DNA from: Chitinophagaceae bacterium UBA4857
Lineage (GTDB): Bacteria > Bacteroidota > Bacteroidia > Chitinophagales > Chitinophagaceae
DNA length: 64,000 bases
Reading direction: 5' to 3'
Assembly (NCBI GenBank): GCA_002399735.1
Contig: DHEF01000049.1
Span: forward strand, 94,108 to 158,107
Positions 52,191 through 60,651 of this stretch are shown here, piece by piece. How positions within the stretch are numbered: the first letter of the stretch is position 1; every line of letters begins with the position of its first letter. The notes beneath the pieces were generated by a model. It was not told where the DNA came from and made no database searches. It saw only the letters and a list, made by a program, of their open reading frames with translations. The position numbers were made by a program, and so were the translations under genes.

Positions 52191-53300
52191 ATGCTTAAAC
52201 GTTTTATGCTGGTAGCCGTTATGGCTTCGGCGGTTTGCTTTGTTGCTTTTAAATCAGTATCTACAACAAATAAAAAGGGTGTTGTTACCGGTAATGATAC
52301 TTTGTTGTATGCCGAAGAAGTACATTTTAAAAATATTCAACAGCTAACTTTTGGCGGTGATAATGCCGAAGCTTACTGGAGTTATGACAGTAAATATCTG
52401 GTTTTTCAGCGTACCAGCCCAAAAGATGGTATTGAATGTGACCAGATTTTTATAGGCAAAGTGCCACAGAAAAAAGGGGAGAAGTTTGAATACAAAATGG
52501 TGAGTCCGGGTAAAGGACGTACAACCTGTGCTTTTTTTACAAAGGACAATAAACATATTATTTACGCATCTACCCATTTGGGTGATACCGTTTGTCCTCC
52601 GGTACCGGACCGTGCAAAATATGGCAACAAATACATCTGGCCATTGTACAGCAGCTACGATATTTTTATGGCCGATTTAAACGGTAAAATTGTTAAGCAA
52701 TTAACCAATGCCAAAGGATACGATGCCGAAGCTACTTTAAGCCCGGATGGTAAAAAGATGATATACACCAGTGATAAGGATGGTGATTTGGAATTGTATA
52801 TAATGGATTTAAAAACCGGAAAGGAAAAACGTATAACCAATGTATTGGGTTATGACGGGGGCGCCTGGTTTAGCCCCGATGGTAAAAAATTAATCTGGCG
52901 TGCATCAAGACCAAAAACAGATGCTGAGATAAAAGAATATAAAGAGCTATTAGCACAAGGTTTGGTAGCGCCAACCAATATGGAAATATTTATTGCCAAT
53001 GCAGACGGATCAAATATTCGCCAGGTATCAAATTTTGGGCAAGCTAACTGGGCACCTACTTACATGCCGGATAGTAAACGTATTATATTTGCATCAAACC
53101 ACGAGTATAAACGAGGCTTTCCGTTTAACCTATACACCATAAACGAAGATGGAACAGGGATTACCAAAATAAGCAGAGATAAAGGTTTTGATGCTTTTCC
53201 TATGTTTAGCCCGGATGGTAAAAAGATTGCTTTTTCCAGCAACCGAAACAATGGCGGTACCAGAGATACGAATGTATTTATTGCTGATTGGCAGGAGTAA
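52191..53300 (+). CDS. TolB-like beta-propeller protein (PD40 repeats)
   Basis: A 369-residue exported protein with signal peptide M-L-K-R-F-M-L-V-A-V-M-A-S-A-V-C. The mature part contains repeated S-P-D-G-K-K blades: A-T-L-S-P-D-G-K-K-M-I-Y-T-S-D (about 182), A-W-F-S-P-D-G-K-K-L-I-W (about 224), Y-M-P-D-S-K-R-I-I-F-A-S-N (about 290) and M-F-S-P-D-G-K-K-I-A-F-S-S-N-R (about 340), so it forms a six-bladed propeller. It resembles TolB but no pal/tol genes are adjacent; a role in binding or peptidase substrate gating is possible. Confidence 0.87.
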   Translation: MLKRFMLVAVMASAVCFVAFKSVSTTNKKGVVTGNDTLLYAEEVHFKNIQQLTFGGDNAEAYWSYDSKYLVFQRTSPKDGIECDQIFIGKVPQKKGEKFEYKMVSPGKGRTTCAFFTKDNKHIIYASTHLGDTVCPPVPDRAKYGNKYIWPLYSSYDIFMADLNGKIVKQLTNAKGYDAEATLSPDGKKMIYTSDKDGDLELYIMDLKTGKEKRITNVLGYDGGAWFSPDGKKLIWRASRPKTDAEIKEYKELLAQGLVAPTNMEIFIANADGSNIRQVSNFGQANWAPTYMPDSKRIIFASNHEYKRGFPFNLYTINEDGTGITKISRDKGFDAFPMFSPDGKKIAFSSNRNNGGTRDTNVFIADWQE

Positions 53301-53310
53301 AATGTAATAA

Positions 53311-53985
53311 TTAACTTGTTGGAGAAACACTGGGTTGTTTACGCTTATAACTACTGCGTATTCTGCTCAGTGTTTCTTGTTTTACACCTAAAAATGAGGC
53401 TACATGTTGCAGCAAAAAACGGTTAAAAACTTCCGGCTTCATTTTTAACAGGTATTCGTATTTATTTTTTGTAGGCATTTTAAGCAACATGTTATGTTCG
53501 TTAACTGCGGAAATAACATTCACCATTATTTTCATAAACGCCCTGGAAAAGTCGGGGTTGGTTTGGATGAAGTTACTAAAATCCTCATAGCTTACTTCTA
53601 ATGCAATAGTATCTTCGGTAAACTTCATATTTAGCGAAGTAGGTTGTTGGTGTAAAAAACTACGGAGGTCGGTAAAAAAATCTTCTTCGGTTAATAACAT
53701 AACAATATTGCTTTTACCGTCATCCTCTACATAAAACGCTTCAACCGCACCATAAATAATAAACCCTAGTTTGGTACTTATCTCTCCTTTACTAAAGAAG
53801 AATGTATTTTTCTTGTATATCCTGGGCTTAAAAAAGGAAATGGCGGTTTCAATCTTTCTGGTATCTGTAATGCCGTAATGAAGAAAAAGTTCTGTAAGGT
53901 ATTTTTGGCCGTTTTCAATGGGTTGTTCTTGTATGCCGGAAAGTCGTACAGAAGGATTGAAATTTTTTACAAAAAAATTGGCCAT
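53311..53985 (-). CDS. Crp/Fnr-family transcriptional regulator
   Basis: A 224-residue regulator. Residues 25-150 form a cyclic-nucleotide-binding fold (F-F-S-K-G-E-I-S-T-K-L-G-F-I-I-Y-G-A-V-E-A-F), but without the R-x-A phosphate-binding pair of true Crp, so the ligand is uncertain. The C-terminal helix-turn-helix is L-L-Q-H-V-A-S-F-L-G-V-K-Q-E-T-L-S-R-I-R (about 190-210), where S-R-I-R is the usual recognition helix end. No Cys cluster for an Fe-S centre is present. A perfect palindrome lies 96-115 bases upstream. Confidence 0.9.
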   Translation of the reverse strand: MANFFVKNFNPSVRLSGIQEQPIENGQKYLTELFLHYGITDTRKIETAISFFKPRIYKKNTFFFSKGEISTKLGFIIYGAVEAFYVEDDGKSNIVMLLTEEDFFTDLRSFLHQQPTSLNMKFTEDTIALEVSYEDFSNFIQTNPDFSRAFMKIMVNVISAVNEHNMLLKMPTKNKYEYLLKMKPEVFNRFLLQHVASFLGVKQETLSRIRSSYKRKQPSVSPTS

Positions 53986-54080
53986 GTAGTGTATAGGTTA
54001 GACTGTTCAGAGGGATTTTTTCCACGATTTCTGAGAGCAAATTATACAAATAAATCTTAATTTGATTAACCACCAGACGG

Positions 54081-54100
54081 TTTTTGACAATTGTCAAAAA
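54081..54100. promoter_or_regulatory. Candidate Crp/Fnr-type operator (20-bp perfect palindrome)
   Basis: TTTTTGACAATTGTCAAAAA, perfectly symmetrical, contains TTGAC-N4-GTCAA, the spacing and half-site style of Fnr/Dnr boxes (TTGAT-N4-ATCAA). It lies 96-115 bases before the Crp/Fnr start. An imperfect -7 element (TATAATTTG, minus strand 54046-54038) lies between, placing the dyad centre about 50-60 bases upstream of a possible start point. Confidence 0.5.
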
Positions 54101-54639
54101 GTTGTCCAAAACATATATAATCAAATAGTTATGCAATCGTTTGAAATTGATTTGCAATCGATTTACACATGAAAAAATGATAAAAAATTATTTGACACTG
54201 TTTCGAATTTTGGAGCTCAAAAAATGCATTTCATCAATTTTTATATCATTTATGTGGATCTTCTTAAACACTAAATCTATTTTTTTACTCGCTGATGACG
54301 CTGATTGTTTACGCAGATTTTTACAAATTGCTGCGATACTTGCACACCCCGCTTCATATACTTTACTTACAATTAGGAGTATTGCAATATTGCCCAATAA
54401 AGTTAATCTAGTGCTAGAGTTAGTCTTTAATTCATTTCCAGTGGAAATAAATTAAATCCCGATCTTATCGGATTGCAAGTAGCGATGCTTAAACAACTGT
54501 AGCGGCTAATAAAAAAATGTCCTCTTTATCTATGTTCGTAACTACCTGTTTTTTAAAAATTAGTTTTTACTGAATTAATAGTACAAAATTGGTCGGCTGC
54601 TTAAAAAAAACTAACTTCCAAGCCTTAACAACTGCAACA
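54101..54639. other. AT-rich spacer without a convincing gene
   Basis: Over 500 bases between the Crp/Fnr upstream region and cphA. It is AT-rich, with direct repeats around TTGAAATTGATTTGCAATCG (54139-54160) and the phrase GCTGATGACGCTGATTG / TTTACGCAGATTTTT (54291-54320). An open frame of 104 codons at 54141-54455 has no family signature. It may be decayed sequence. Confidence 0.5.
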
Positions 54640-57285
54640 ATGAAAATACTAGAGATTAAGATTTTAAGGGGTCCGAATTACTGGAGTGTGCGTCGCCCCA
54701 AGTTAATACAAATGAAATTGGATCTGGAGGATATGGAGCAACAGCCTACCAATAAAATCCCCGGATTTAGAGAAAGATTAGAAGCATTGTTACCTACGCT
54801 TTATGAGCATCGTTGCAGCGAAGGTGTGCCGGGTGGTTTTTTTACCCGTGTTGATGAAGGTACCTGGATGGGCCATGTAATTGAACATATCGCATTAGAA
54901 ATACAATCGCTTGCCGGTATGAATTGTGGATTTGGACGTACCCGCAGCACCGGAGAAAAAGATGGCATTTACCATGTGGTATTTGATTACATGGAAGAAG
55001 ATGCCGGATATTATGCAGCTAAAGCCGCTTTCCGAATTGCAGAAGCATTAATTGCCGGTGAAGCGTATGATTTAGAAACGGATATTCAGGAAATGCGTGA
55101 AATACGTGAGGATACTCGCTTAGGGCCATCAACAGGATGTATTGTTGATGAAGCTGCTAAACGTGGTATTCCGTTTATAAGACTTAATAAACAAAGTCTG
55201 GTTCAGTTAGGGTATGGTGTTAACCAAAAAAGAATAAGAGCAACAATAGCGTCTACTACAGGAAATATTGCGGTGGACATTGCCTGCGATAAAGAAGAAA
55301 CAAAAGCTTTATTGGAAGCTGCAGAAATACCCGTACCACGTGGTACTGTAATACGTACCGAAGCAGGTTTACAAGATGCAGTTGACAAATATGGTTATCC
55401 GTTGGTGATAAAACCTATTGATGGTAACCACGGTAAAGGCAATACAACAAATATTACTACCTGGGAACAGGCTACAAAAGCATTGGAAGCTGCCAAACAA
55501 TATGGCCGTAGTGTAATTGTAGAAAAATTTATAACGGGTTACGATTTTCGGTGTCTGGTAATTAACTACAAGTTTGTTTGTGCGGCTTTGCGTACACCGG
55601 CTGCTGTTACTGGCGATGGCGTGCATAATATACAATGGTTAATAGATGAAACGAATAAGGACCCACGCCGAGGTTTTGGACACGAAAAAGTATTAACGCA
55701 AATTACCATTGACCAGTTTACACAAAAAATGCTGGACGAAAAAAACTATACGTTAGAAACAATCCCGGCAAAAGATGAATTGGTATTACTAAAACCAACA
55801 GCTAATTTATCAACCGGTGGTACATCAACCGATGTTACCGATGAAGTGCATCCGGCTAATATTTTTATGTGCGAACGTATTGCCAAAATTATAGGATTGG
55901 ATATTTGCGGTATTGATATAATGGCAAAAGATTTACGTACACCTGTATCAGAAAACGGTGGTGCTATATTGGAAGTAAATGCCGCACCGGGTTTCCGTAT
56001 GCATATTGAACCTGCTGTTGGTTTACCACGCAACGTAGCCGAGCCTGTGGTGGATATGTTATTTCCACGTGGTAGTGCCGGTCGCATACCTATTATTGCT
56101 GTAACCGGTACCAACGGTAAAACAACTACCACCCGTTTAATTGCGCATATTGCTAAAAGCGCCAATAAAAAAGTGGGCTATACTACCAGCGATGGTGTGT
56201 ACATTCAAAACCAGTTAATGATGAAGGGGGATTGTACAGGGCCTGTATCATCAACATTTGTATTAAAAGATCCTACAGTTGACTTTGCTGTGTTGGAATG
56301 TGCCCGTGGTGGTTTATTAAAAGCCGGCCTGGCATTTCAAAATTGCGATGTAGCCGTTGTTACCAATGTAGCTGCTGACCATATGGGTTTAGGTGGTATT
56401 AATACATTGGAGCAGATGGCAAAAGTAAAAGCGGTGGTCCCCGAAACTGTTTTTCCGCATGGATATGCCGTGCTAAATGCCGATGATGATTTGGTGTATG
56501 CCATGCGTGAAGGACTAAAATGTAATATTGCCTTGTTTAGTATGGATGAAAACAATCCGCGTATTAAACGTCATTGCGAAAAAGGCGGACTGGCAACGGT
56601 TTTTGAAAACGGCTATATTACGATTATGAAAGGCACCTGGAAAATAAGGGTGTTGCCTGTTAAAGATATTCCGCTTACTTATGAAGGTAAAGCTGTACAT
56701 AATATTGCCAACTGTTTGCCTGCTGTCTTATCGGCTTATCTGTACCGCGATATTACCATTGAAGATATCCGTTCGGCATTAATTTCATTTATACCATCAT
56801 CAACCTTAACACCCGGCAGGTTAAACTTTTTCCATTTTAAAAATTACACCATGCTGGCCGATTTTGCGCATAATCCGCACGGTTTAAAACTGCTTTGTGA
56901 GTTTGTAAATAAACTGGATTACCCGCACCATGTTGGCGTAATAAGTGGAACAGGTGACAGGCGTGATGAAGACATCCGGGAATTGGGCGAAATATCGGCA
57001 CAATACTTTAACGAGATAATTATACGTTGTGATAAAAACCTACGTGGACGTACAGCCGATGAAATTATTGGACTGTTAAAAGAAGGGATTGAAAAAGTGA
57101 ATCCCGAACTACCGGTTATAACCATTGCCAATGAAAACGAAGCACTGGAATATATTTATGCCAACCCCAGACAAGGGGCTTTGTACACCATTATGTGCGA
57201 TGTGGTTGCTGGTGCTTTGGATAAAATTAAAGAACTAAAAGATCGTGAAGAGCGGGAAGGAGCCGTATCGGCGCAACCTGCTTAA
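54640..57285 (+). CDS. cphA: Cyanophycin synthetase
   Basis: An 881-residue ligase that adds aspartate and then arginine to the multi-L-arginyl-poly-L-aspartate storage polymer. An N-terminal domain (1-160, R-G-P-N-Y-W-S-V-R-R-P-K-L-I) precedes the ATP-grasp domain (about 205-480, P-L-V-I-K-P-I-D-G-N-H-G-K-G, and I-L-E-V-N-A-A-P-G) and the Mur-ligase-like domain with P-loop A-V-T-G-T-N-G-K-T-T-T (Lys494). Length and order are standard. ATG 54640 starts the conserved M-K-I-L-E-I; a TTG at 54589 is unlikely. The matching cyanophycinase gene is 5.5 kb downstream. Confidence 0.95.
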   Translation: MKILEIKILRGPNYWSVRRPKLIQMKLDLEDMEQQPTNKIPGFRERLEALLPTLYEHRCSEGVPGGFFTRVDEGTWMGHVIEHIALEIQSLAGMNCGFGRTRSTGEKDGIYHVVFDYMEEDAGYYAAKAAFRIAEALIAGEAYDLETDIQEMREIREDTRLGPSTGCIVDEAAKRGIPFIRLNKQSLVQLGYGVNQKRIRATIASTTGNIAVDIACDKEETKALLEAAEIPVPRGTVIRTEAGLQDAVDKYGYPLVIKPIDGNHGKGNTTNITTWEQATKALEAAKQYGRSVIVEKFITGYDFRCLVINYKFVCAALRTPAAVTGDGVHNIQWLIDETNKDPRRGFGHEKVLTQITIDQFTQKMLDEKNYTLETIPAKDELVLLKPTANLSTGGTSTDVTDEVHPANIFMCERIAKIIGLDICGIDIMAKDLRTPVSENGGAILEVNAAPGFRMHIEPAVGLPRNVAEPVVDMLFPRGSAGRIPIIAVTGTNGKTTTTRLIAHIAKSANKKVGYTTSDGVYIQNQLMMKGDCTGPVSSTFVLKDPTVDFAVLECARGGLLKAGLAFQNCDVAVVTNVAADHMGLGGINTLEQMAKVKAVVPETVFPHGYAVLNADDDLVYAMREGLKCNIALFSMDENNPRIKRHCEKGGLATVFENGYITIMKGTWKIRVLPVKDIPLTYEGKAVHNIANCLPAVLSAYLYRDITIEDIRSALISFIPSSTLTPGRLNFFHFKNYTMLADFAHNPHGLKLLCEFVNKLDYPHHVGVISGTGDRRDEDIRELGEISAQYFNEIIIRCDKNLRGRTADEIIGLLKEGIEKVNPELPVITIANENEALEYIYANPRQGALYTIMCDVVAGALDKIKELKDREEREGAVSAQPA

Positions 57286-57354
57286 TATCAATAGCCTTAT
57301 GTAGCGGGAAGTAGTATAAAAGTTGAAGTTTTTTTATAAATTTTTTCAAAATAC

Positions 57355-57386
57355 TTTGGCAGGAATTATTGCTTCCCCTATTTTTG
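57355..57386 (+). promoter_or_regulatory. Complete promoter of tRNA-Gln
   Basis: TTTG at 57355-57358, 20 bases, TATTTTTG at 57379-57386, 28 bases before the tRNA. Confidence 0.7.
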
Positions 57387-57414
57387 CACTCCAATTGAAA
57401 AATTGCTTACGGAT

Positions 57415-57485
57415 TGACCCATGGTGTAATGGTAACACTACTGATTTTGGTTCAGTCATTTAAGGTTCGAATCCTTATGGGTCAA
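57415..57485 (+). tRNA. tRNA-Gln (TTG)
   Basis: 71 nt. Acceptor TGACCCA/TGGGTCA; D arm GTGTAATGGTAACAC; anticodon stem CTGA/TCAG with loop TTTTGGT, anticodon TTG; T arm AGGTTCGAATCCT; discriminator A. Confidence 0.95.
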
Positions 57486-57491
57486 CAAAAG

Positions 57492-57519
57492 AGCGCTGAT
57501 TTTATCGGCGCTTTTTTTT
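57492..57519 (+). terminator. Rho-independent terminator of tRNA-Gln
   Basis: AGCGCTGA / TCGGCGCT with one mismatch and a short loop, followed by eight or more T. Confidence 0.82.
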
Positions 57520-57717
57520 ATGTTACCAGCAGCAGTAACACAGATGATCGTCCCTTGCGTCGCACTCTTCAGCAGCATATCGCTAATCAGCAGAAGAAGT
57601 CCGAAAGTCGGGAAGACCGTAAGTCAGTAGTGAATAGTCAATAGTGAGGAGCTTGAACTCACTACTCACCATTGACTATTCACCATCAACAATTAACTAT
57701 GAACTATTCCCTAAAAT
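57519..57717. repeat. Type 1 dispersed repeat followed by AT-rich inverted repeat
   Basis: TTATGTTACCAGCAGCAGTAA, GATGATCGTCCCTTGC, GTCGCACTCTTC, CATATCGCTAATCAGCAG and GTCCGAAAGTCGG (57519-57615), then AGTAGTGAATAGTCAATAGT paired with ACCATTGACTATTCACC (57618-57680) and TTAACTATGAACTATTCCC. It fills the gap between tRNA-Gln and the oxidase. Confidence 0.75.
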
Positions 57718-57793
57718 CACTAACACCCTTGCCAATATTCAATTAACTTTGCCATCCATTAAGTAACCCTAATCAACCTTTCCCTAAACCAAC

Positions 57794-59134
57794 ATGTCAC
57801 TTACACAACAAGAAACTTTAGCAGGCTGGGGTAATTATCCGTTCTCAGAATCATACACTATACATCCAATCACACAAGGTGAGTGGAAACAAGCCGTTCA
57901 AAACGGCAACTTTATAGCTCGTGGACTTGGCCGTAGTTACGGCGATCAGGCAACCAATACTAATCATGTAGTAGGCATTGCAACCAAAATGAATCGCTTT
58001 TTACATTGGGATGCCCAACAGGGAATTTTACAGTGCGAAGCCGGTGCAAGCCTCGAAGAAATTATATCTGTTTTTGCTCCACAAGGTTGGTTACCTATGA
58101 TTTGTCCGGGTACAAAATATGTTACCATCGGTGGTGCAATAGCTAACGATATTCATGGTAAGGCGCATCACGTAGACGGTTCGTTTATTAATTGCGTTAT
58201 ATCGTTTACCATACTATTAGCCAATGGCGAAGTAGTAACTGCTTCCCGTACCGAAAACGCTGATTTATTTATGGCCAACTTTGGAGGTCTGGGTTTATTA
58301 GGCGTTATACTTACCGCTACTTTACAATTACGCAAAATAGAAACTACTTATTTTAAACAGCAATCGGTAAAGGTTAAAAACCTGGACGAGATGCTGGCTG
58401 CTTTAGAAAAATACGAACACTACAATTATTCAGTTGCCTGGATTGATTCGCTGGCTAAAGGCAGTAAGTTAGGACGGGGTGTACTTACTGTTGGTAATGC
58501 AGCATCCTTAGCCGATTTACCACCGGCCTTACAAAAGAATCCGCTTCAGTTACATAAAAAGTCAGCCTTACAAGTACCGTTTTATTTACCCGGGTTTGTG
58601 TTGAATAATCTGACTGTACAAATGTTGAATAAGGTGATTGGCTTTGTACAAAATTCCTCCAAAGAGTTTATCCATTACGAAAAATTCTTTTTCCCTTTAG
58701 ATGCTATTCACCACTGGAACCGTGGTTATGGCAAAAGAGGTTTTATACAATATCAGTTTGTAATACCCGAAGCCGGTGGCGAAAAAACCTTGCGTGTAAT
58801 TATGGAAATGATTGCCAAAAGTGGTTGCACACCTTTTTTGAATGTGTTTAAGAAAATGGGGCAGGGGCAAGGCATTTTATCTTTCCCTTTTGCCGGTTAT
58901 ACATTAGCCATTGATTTTCCGGTAACCAAAGGTTTAAAAGCTTTTACTGAAAAGTTAGATAAAGTGGTATTAGATGCCGGTGGCCGTTTGTACTTAGGCA
59001 AAGATGCGATGTTAGAGCCTGCAATGTTTCAACAAATGTACCCGCAGTTTGAAGAATGGTTGGCTATAAAACACAAGTACGACCCGGAGAATAAATTTAC
59101 ATCAGATATTGGGAGAAGATTACTATTGAGTTAG
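57794..59134 (+). CDS. FAD-binding oxidoreductase, DprE1-like
   Basis: A 446-residue VAO-type flavoenzyme. The FAD domain has A-R-G-L-G-R-S-Y-G-D and C-P-G-T-K-Y-V-T-I-G-G-A-I-A-N-D-I-H-G-K-A-H-H, and the substrate domain has F-L-N-V-F-K-K-M-G and L-S-F-P-F-A-G-Y-T-L-A-I-D-F-P, aligning with mycobacterial DprE1, which oxidises decaprenyl-phosphoryl-ribose. The residue matching the benzothiazinone-binding Cys387 is Ala372. No DprE2 partner is adjacent. A related sugar-lipid or aldonolactone substrate is likely; the exact one is unknown. Confidence 0.83.
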   Translation: MSLTQQETLAGWGNYPFSESYTIHPITQGEWKQAVQNGNFIARGLGRSYGDQATNTNHVVGIATKMNRFLHWDAQQGILQCEAGASLEEIISVFAPQGWLPMICPGTKYVTIGGAIANDIHGKAHHVDGSFINCVISFTILLANGEVVTASRTENADLFMANFGGLGLLGVILTATLQLRKIETTYFKQQSVKVKNLDEMLAALEKYEHYNYSVAWIDSLAKGSKLGRGVLTVGNAASLADLPPALQKNPLQLHKKSALQVPFYLPGFVLNNLTVQMLNKVIGFVQNSSKEFIHYEKFFFPLDAIHHWNRGYGKRGFIQYQFVIPEAGGEKTLRVIMEMIAKSGCTPFLNVFKKMGQGQGILSFPFAGYTLAIDFPVTKGLKAFTEKLDKVVLDAGGRLYLGKDAMLEPAMFQQMYPQFEEWLAIKHKYDPENKFTSDIGRRLLLS

Positions 59135-59159
59135 CAGTTACATTTTAATTGTAATCAAA

Positions 59160-59241
59160 CTTTGTCAGGCTGAGCTTGACGAAGCCCTCGCAGAACTTTG
59201 ATTATGTTGCGTAACCCTTCGCCAAGCTCAGGGTGACAAAG
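59160..59241. repeat. Imperfect 25-bp inverted repeat (GAGCTTGACGAAG type)
   Basis: CTTTGTCAGGCTGAGCTTG with ACGAAG (59160-59184) and CTTCG with CCAAGCTCAGGGTGACAAAG (59217-59241) are inverted copies with a few mismatches around a 32-base centre. This motif type is common between genes in Bacteroidota. Confidence 0.75.
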
Positions 59242-59307
59242 AATCTATACTATTGTTAAGACTTACGAAGAACAATTTTAAAATACAATATTTCGCATAA
59301 AAAAAGA

Positions 59308-59335
59308 AACCCCTCATTTGAGGGGTTCTTTATGC
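59308..59335 (-). terminator. Bidirectional terminator after sucD
   Basis: AACCCCTC-ATTT-GAGGGGTT, an 8-bp perfect stem with A- and T-runs outside. It serves sucD on the minus strand and may serve the oxidase. Confidence 0.85.
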
Positions 59336-59338
59336 AAT

Positions 59339-60214
59339 TTATTTTCCTAAAACTTCTGCCATTTTTTTACCAATGTCAGCAGGACTTTTTACAACGTGAA
59401 TACCACACTCACCCATAATTTTCATTTTAGCTTCTGCAGTATCATCAGCACCACCAACAATGGCACCGGCATGACCCATACGACGGCCTGGAGGGGCAGT
59501 TTGACCAGCGATGAAACCTACAACCGGTTTACGGTTGCCGTCAGCTTTAATCCAATTAGCGGCTTCTGCTTCCATTCCACCACCAATTTCACCTATCATT
59601 ACAATAGCGTCAGTTTCGGGGTCGTTCATTAATAATTCAACCGCTTCTTTAGTTGGGGTACCAATAATTGGGTCGCCACCAATACCAATAGCAGTAGAAA
59701 TACCTAAACCGGCTTTAGCTACCTGATCGGCTGCTTCGTAAGTAAGTGTACCAGATTTTGATACAATACCAATACGACCTTGTTTGAATACAAAGCCCGG
59801 CATGATGCCTACTTTACATTCGCCTGCAGTAATAACACCAGGACAGTTAGGGCCTATTAAACGGGTTGTTTTACCCAGTAAATAATTTTTAACTTTTACC
59901 ATATCCTGTACCGGAATGCCTTCTGTAATACAAACCACCAGTTCAATACCGGCTTCTGCTGCTTCCATAATTGCATCGGCTGCAAATGCAGGCGGTACAA
60001 AAATGATACTTACATTGGCACCTACTTTTGCTACCGCATCAGCTACAGTATTAAAGATAGGACGGTCTAAATGTGTTCCACCACCTTTACCGGGGGTAAC
60101 GCCACCAACAACTTGTGTGCCGTACTCAATCATTTGAGTAGCATGGAAAGTACCTTCTGTACCGGTAAAGCCTTGTACGATAACTTTTGAATTTTTATTT
60201 ACAAGAACACTCAT
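59339..60214 (-). CDS. sucD: Succinyl-CoA ligase, alpha subunit
   Basis: A 291-residue TCA-cycle subunit that binds CoA and carries the phospho-histidine. It has V-I-V-Q-G-F-T-G-T-E-G-T-F-H, G-G-V-T-P-G-K-G-G, P-N-C-P-G-V-I, and the active His in G-R-R-M-G-H-A-G-A-I near residue 250. ATG 60214 begins at the conserved M-S-V-L-V-N; reading could extend upstream to 60436 but that part is repeat DNA beyond the promoter. sucC is not adjacent. Confidence 0.96.
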   Translation of the reverse strand: MSVLVNKNSKVIVQGFTGTEGTFHATQMIEYGTQVVGGVTPGKGGGTHLDRPIFNTVADAVAKVGANVSIIFVPPAFAADAIMEAAEAGIELVVCITEGIPVQDMVKVKNYLLGKTTRLIGPNCPGVITAGECKVGIMPGFVFKQGRIGIVSKSGTLTYEAADQVAKAGLGISTAIGIGGDPIIGTPTKEAVELLMNDPETDAIVMIGEIGGGMEAEAANWIKADGNRKPVVGFIAGQTAPPGRRMGHAGAIVGGADDTAEAKMKIMGECGIHVVKSPADIGKKMAEVLGK

Positions 60215-60244
60215 GTAGATATGTATTTTGGGTGAAAATTGGTG

Positions 60245-60275
60245 CAAAATTAAGGGTAAATGACCAATTAGACAA
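60245..60275 (-). promoter_or_regulatory. Promoter of sucD
   Basis: On the minus strand TTG (60275-60273), 20 bases, TAATTTTG (60252-60245), 30 bases before ATG 60214. Confidence 0.65.
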
Positions 60276-60339
60276 TTTGGGGTGCATACAATTTGACAAT
60301 TTGATAATGAACCAGTTAAATTGTTGGTTAATTGAAGGG

Positions 60340-60460
60340 GATTTATGATTTGCGATGTAGGATTTGATGATGTCTGATGTCTGATGTCTGATTTTTTGAT
60401 CTGAGATTTCGGCATTGAGATCTGAGAATTCAGCATTGAGATATGAGAATTGTGAATTCA
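60340..60460. repeat. Short tandem and low-complexity repeats
   Basis: Three tandem TGATGTC heptamers near 60370-60392, then two GCATTGAGATNTGAGAATT units (60413-60450). Upstream of the sucD promoter; no gene. Confidence 0.6.
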
Positions 60461-60465
60461 ACCGA

Positions 60466-60608
60466 TTCACTATTGACTATTCACTACTCACTCACCGTCT
60501 TTCGGTCTTTCGGACTCACGGACTTCCTCTGCTGATTAGCGAACAGAAAGTTGAACGGAGCGTCGCAAGTAAAGCTGATTAGCATTACTACAGTTGATTA
60601 CATAAAAA
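60466..60608. repeat. Type 1 dispersed mosaic repeat
   Basis: TTCACTATTGACTATTCAC, GTCTTTCGGTCTTTCGGACT, CTCTGCTGATTAGCGAAC, GAACGGAGCGTCGCAAGTAA, GCTGATTAGCATTACTACAG and TTACATAAAAATAAA, in reverse orientation relative to 39950. Confidence 0.75.
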
Positions 60609-60611
60609 TAA

Positions 60612-60635
60612 AAGCCCTCCTAAGAGAGCCTTAAT
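60612..60635 (-). terminator. Imperfect hairpin terminator of the ABC-F gene
   Basis: On the minus strand GGCTCTC-TTAG-GAGGGC with a mismatch, then a T-rich run. It lies 17 bases after the ABC-F stop. Confidence 0.55.
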
Positions 60636-60651
60636 AAAAAAATATTAATTC

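Noticed and set aside
54141..54455. Open frame of 104 codons upstream of cphA
   Set aside because: Composition is AT-rich, no signal, domain or family pattern is seen, and it includes low-complexity phrases; treated as non-coding.
57414..57644. 76-codon frame across tRNA-Gln
   Set aside because: It overlaps the tRNA, its terminator and a dispersed repeat.
60215..60436. Upstream extension of the sucD frame
   Set aside because: The extension covers the promoter and tandem repeats; the conserved protein begins at 60214.
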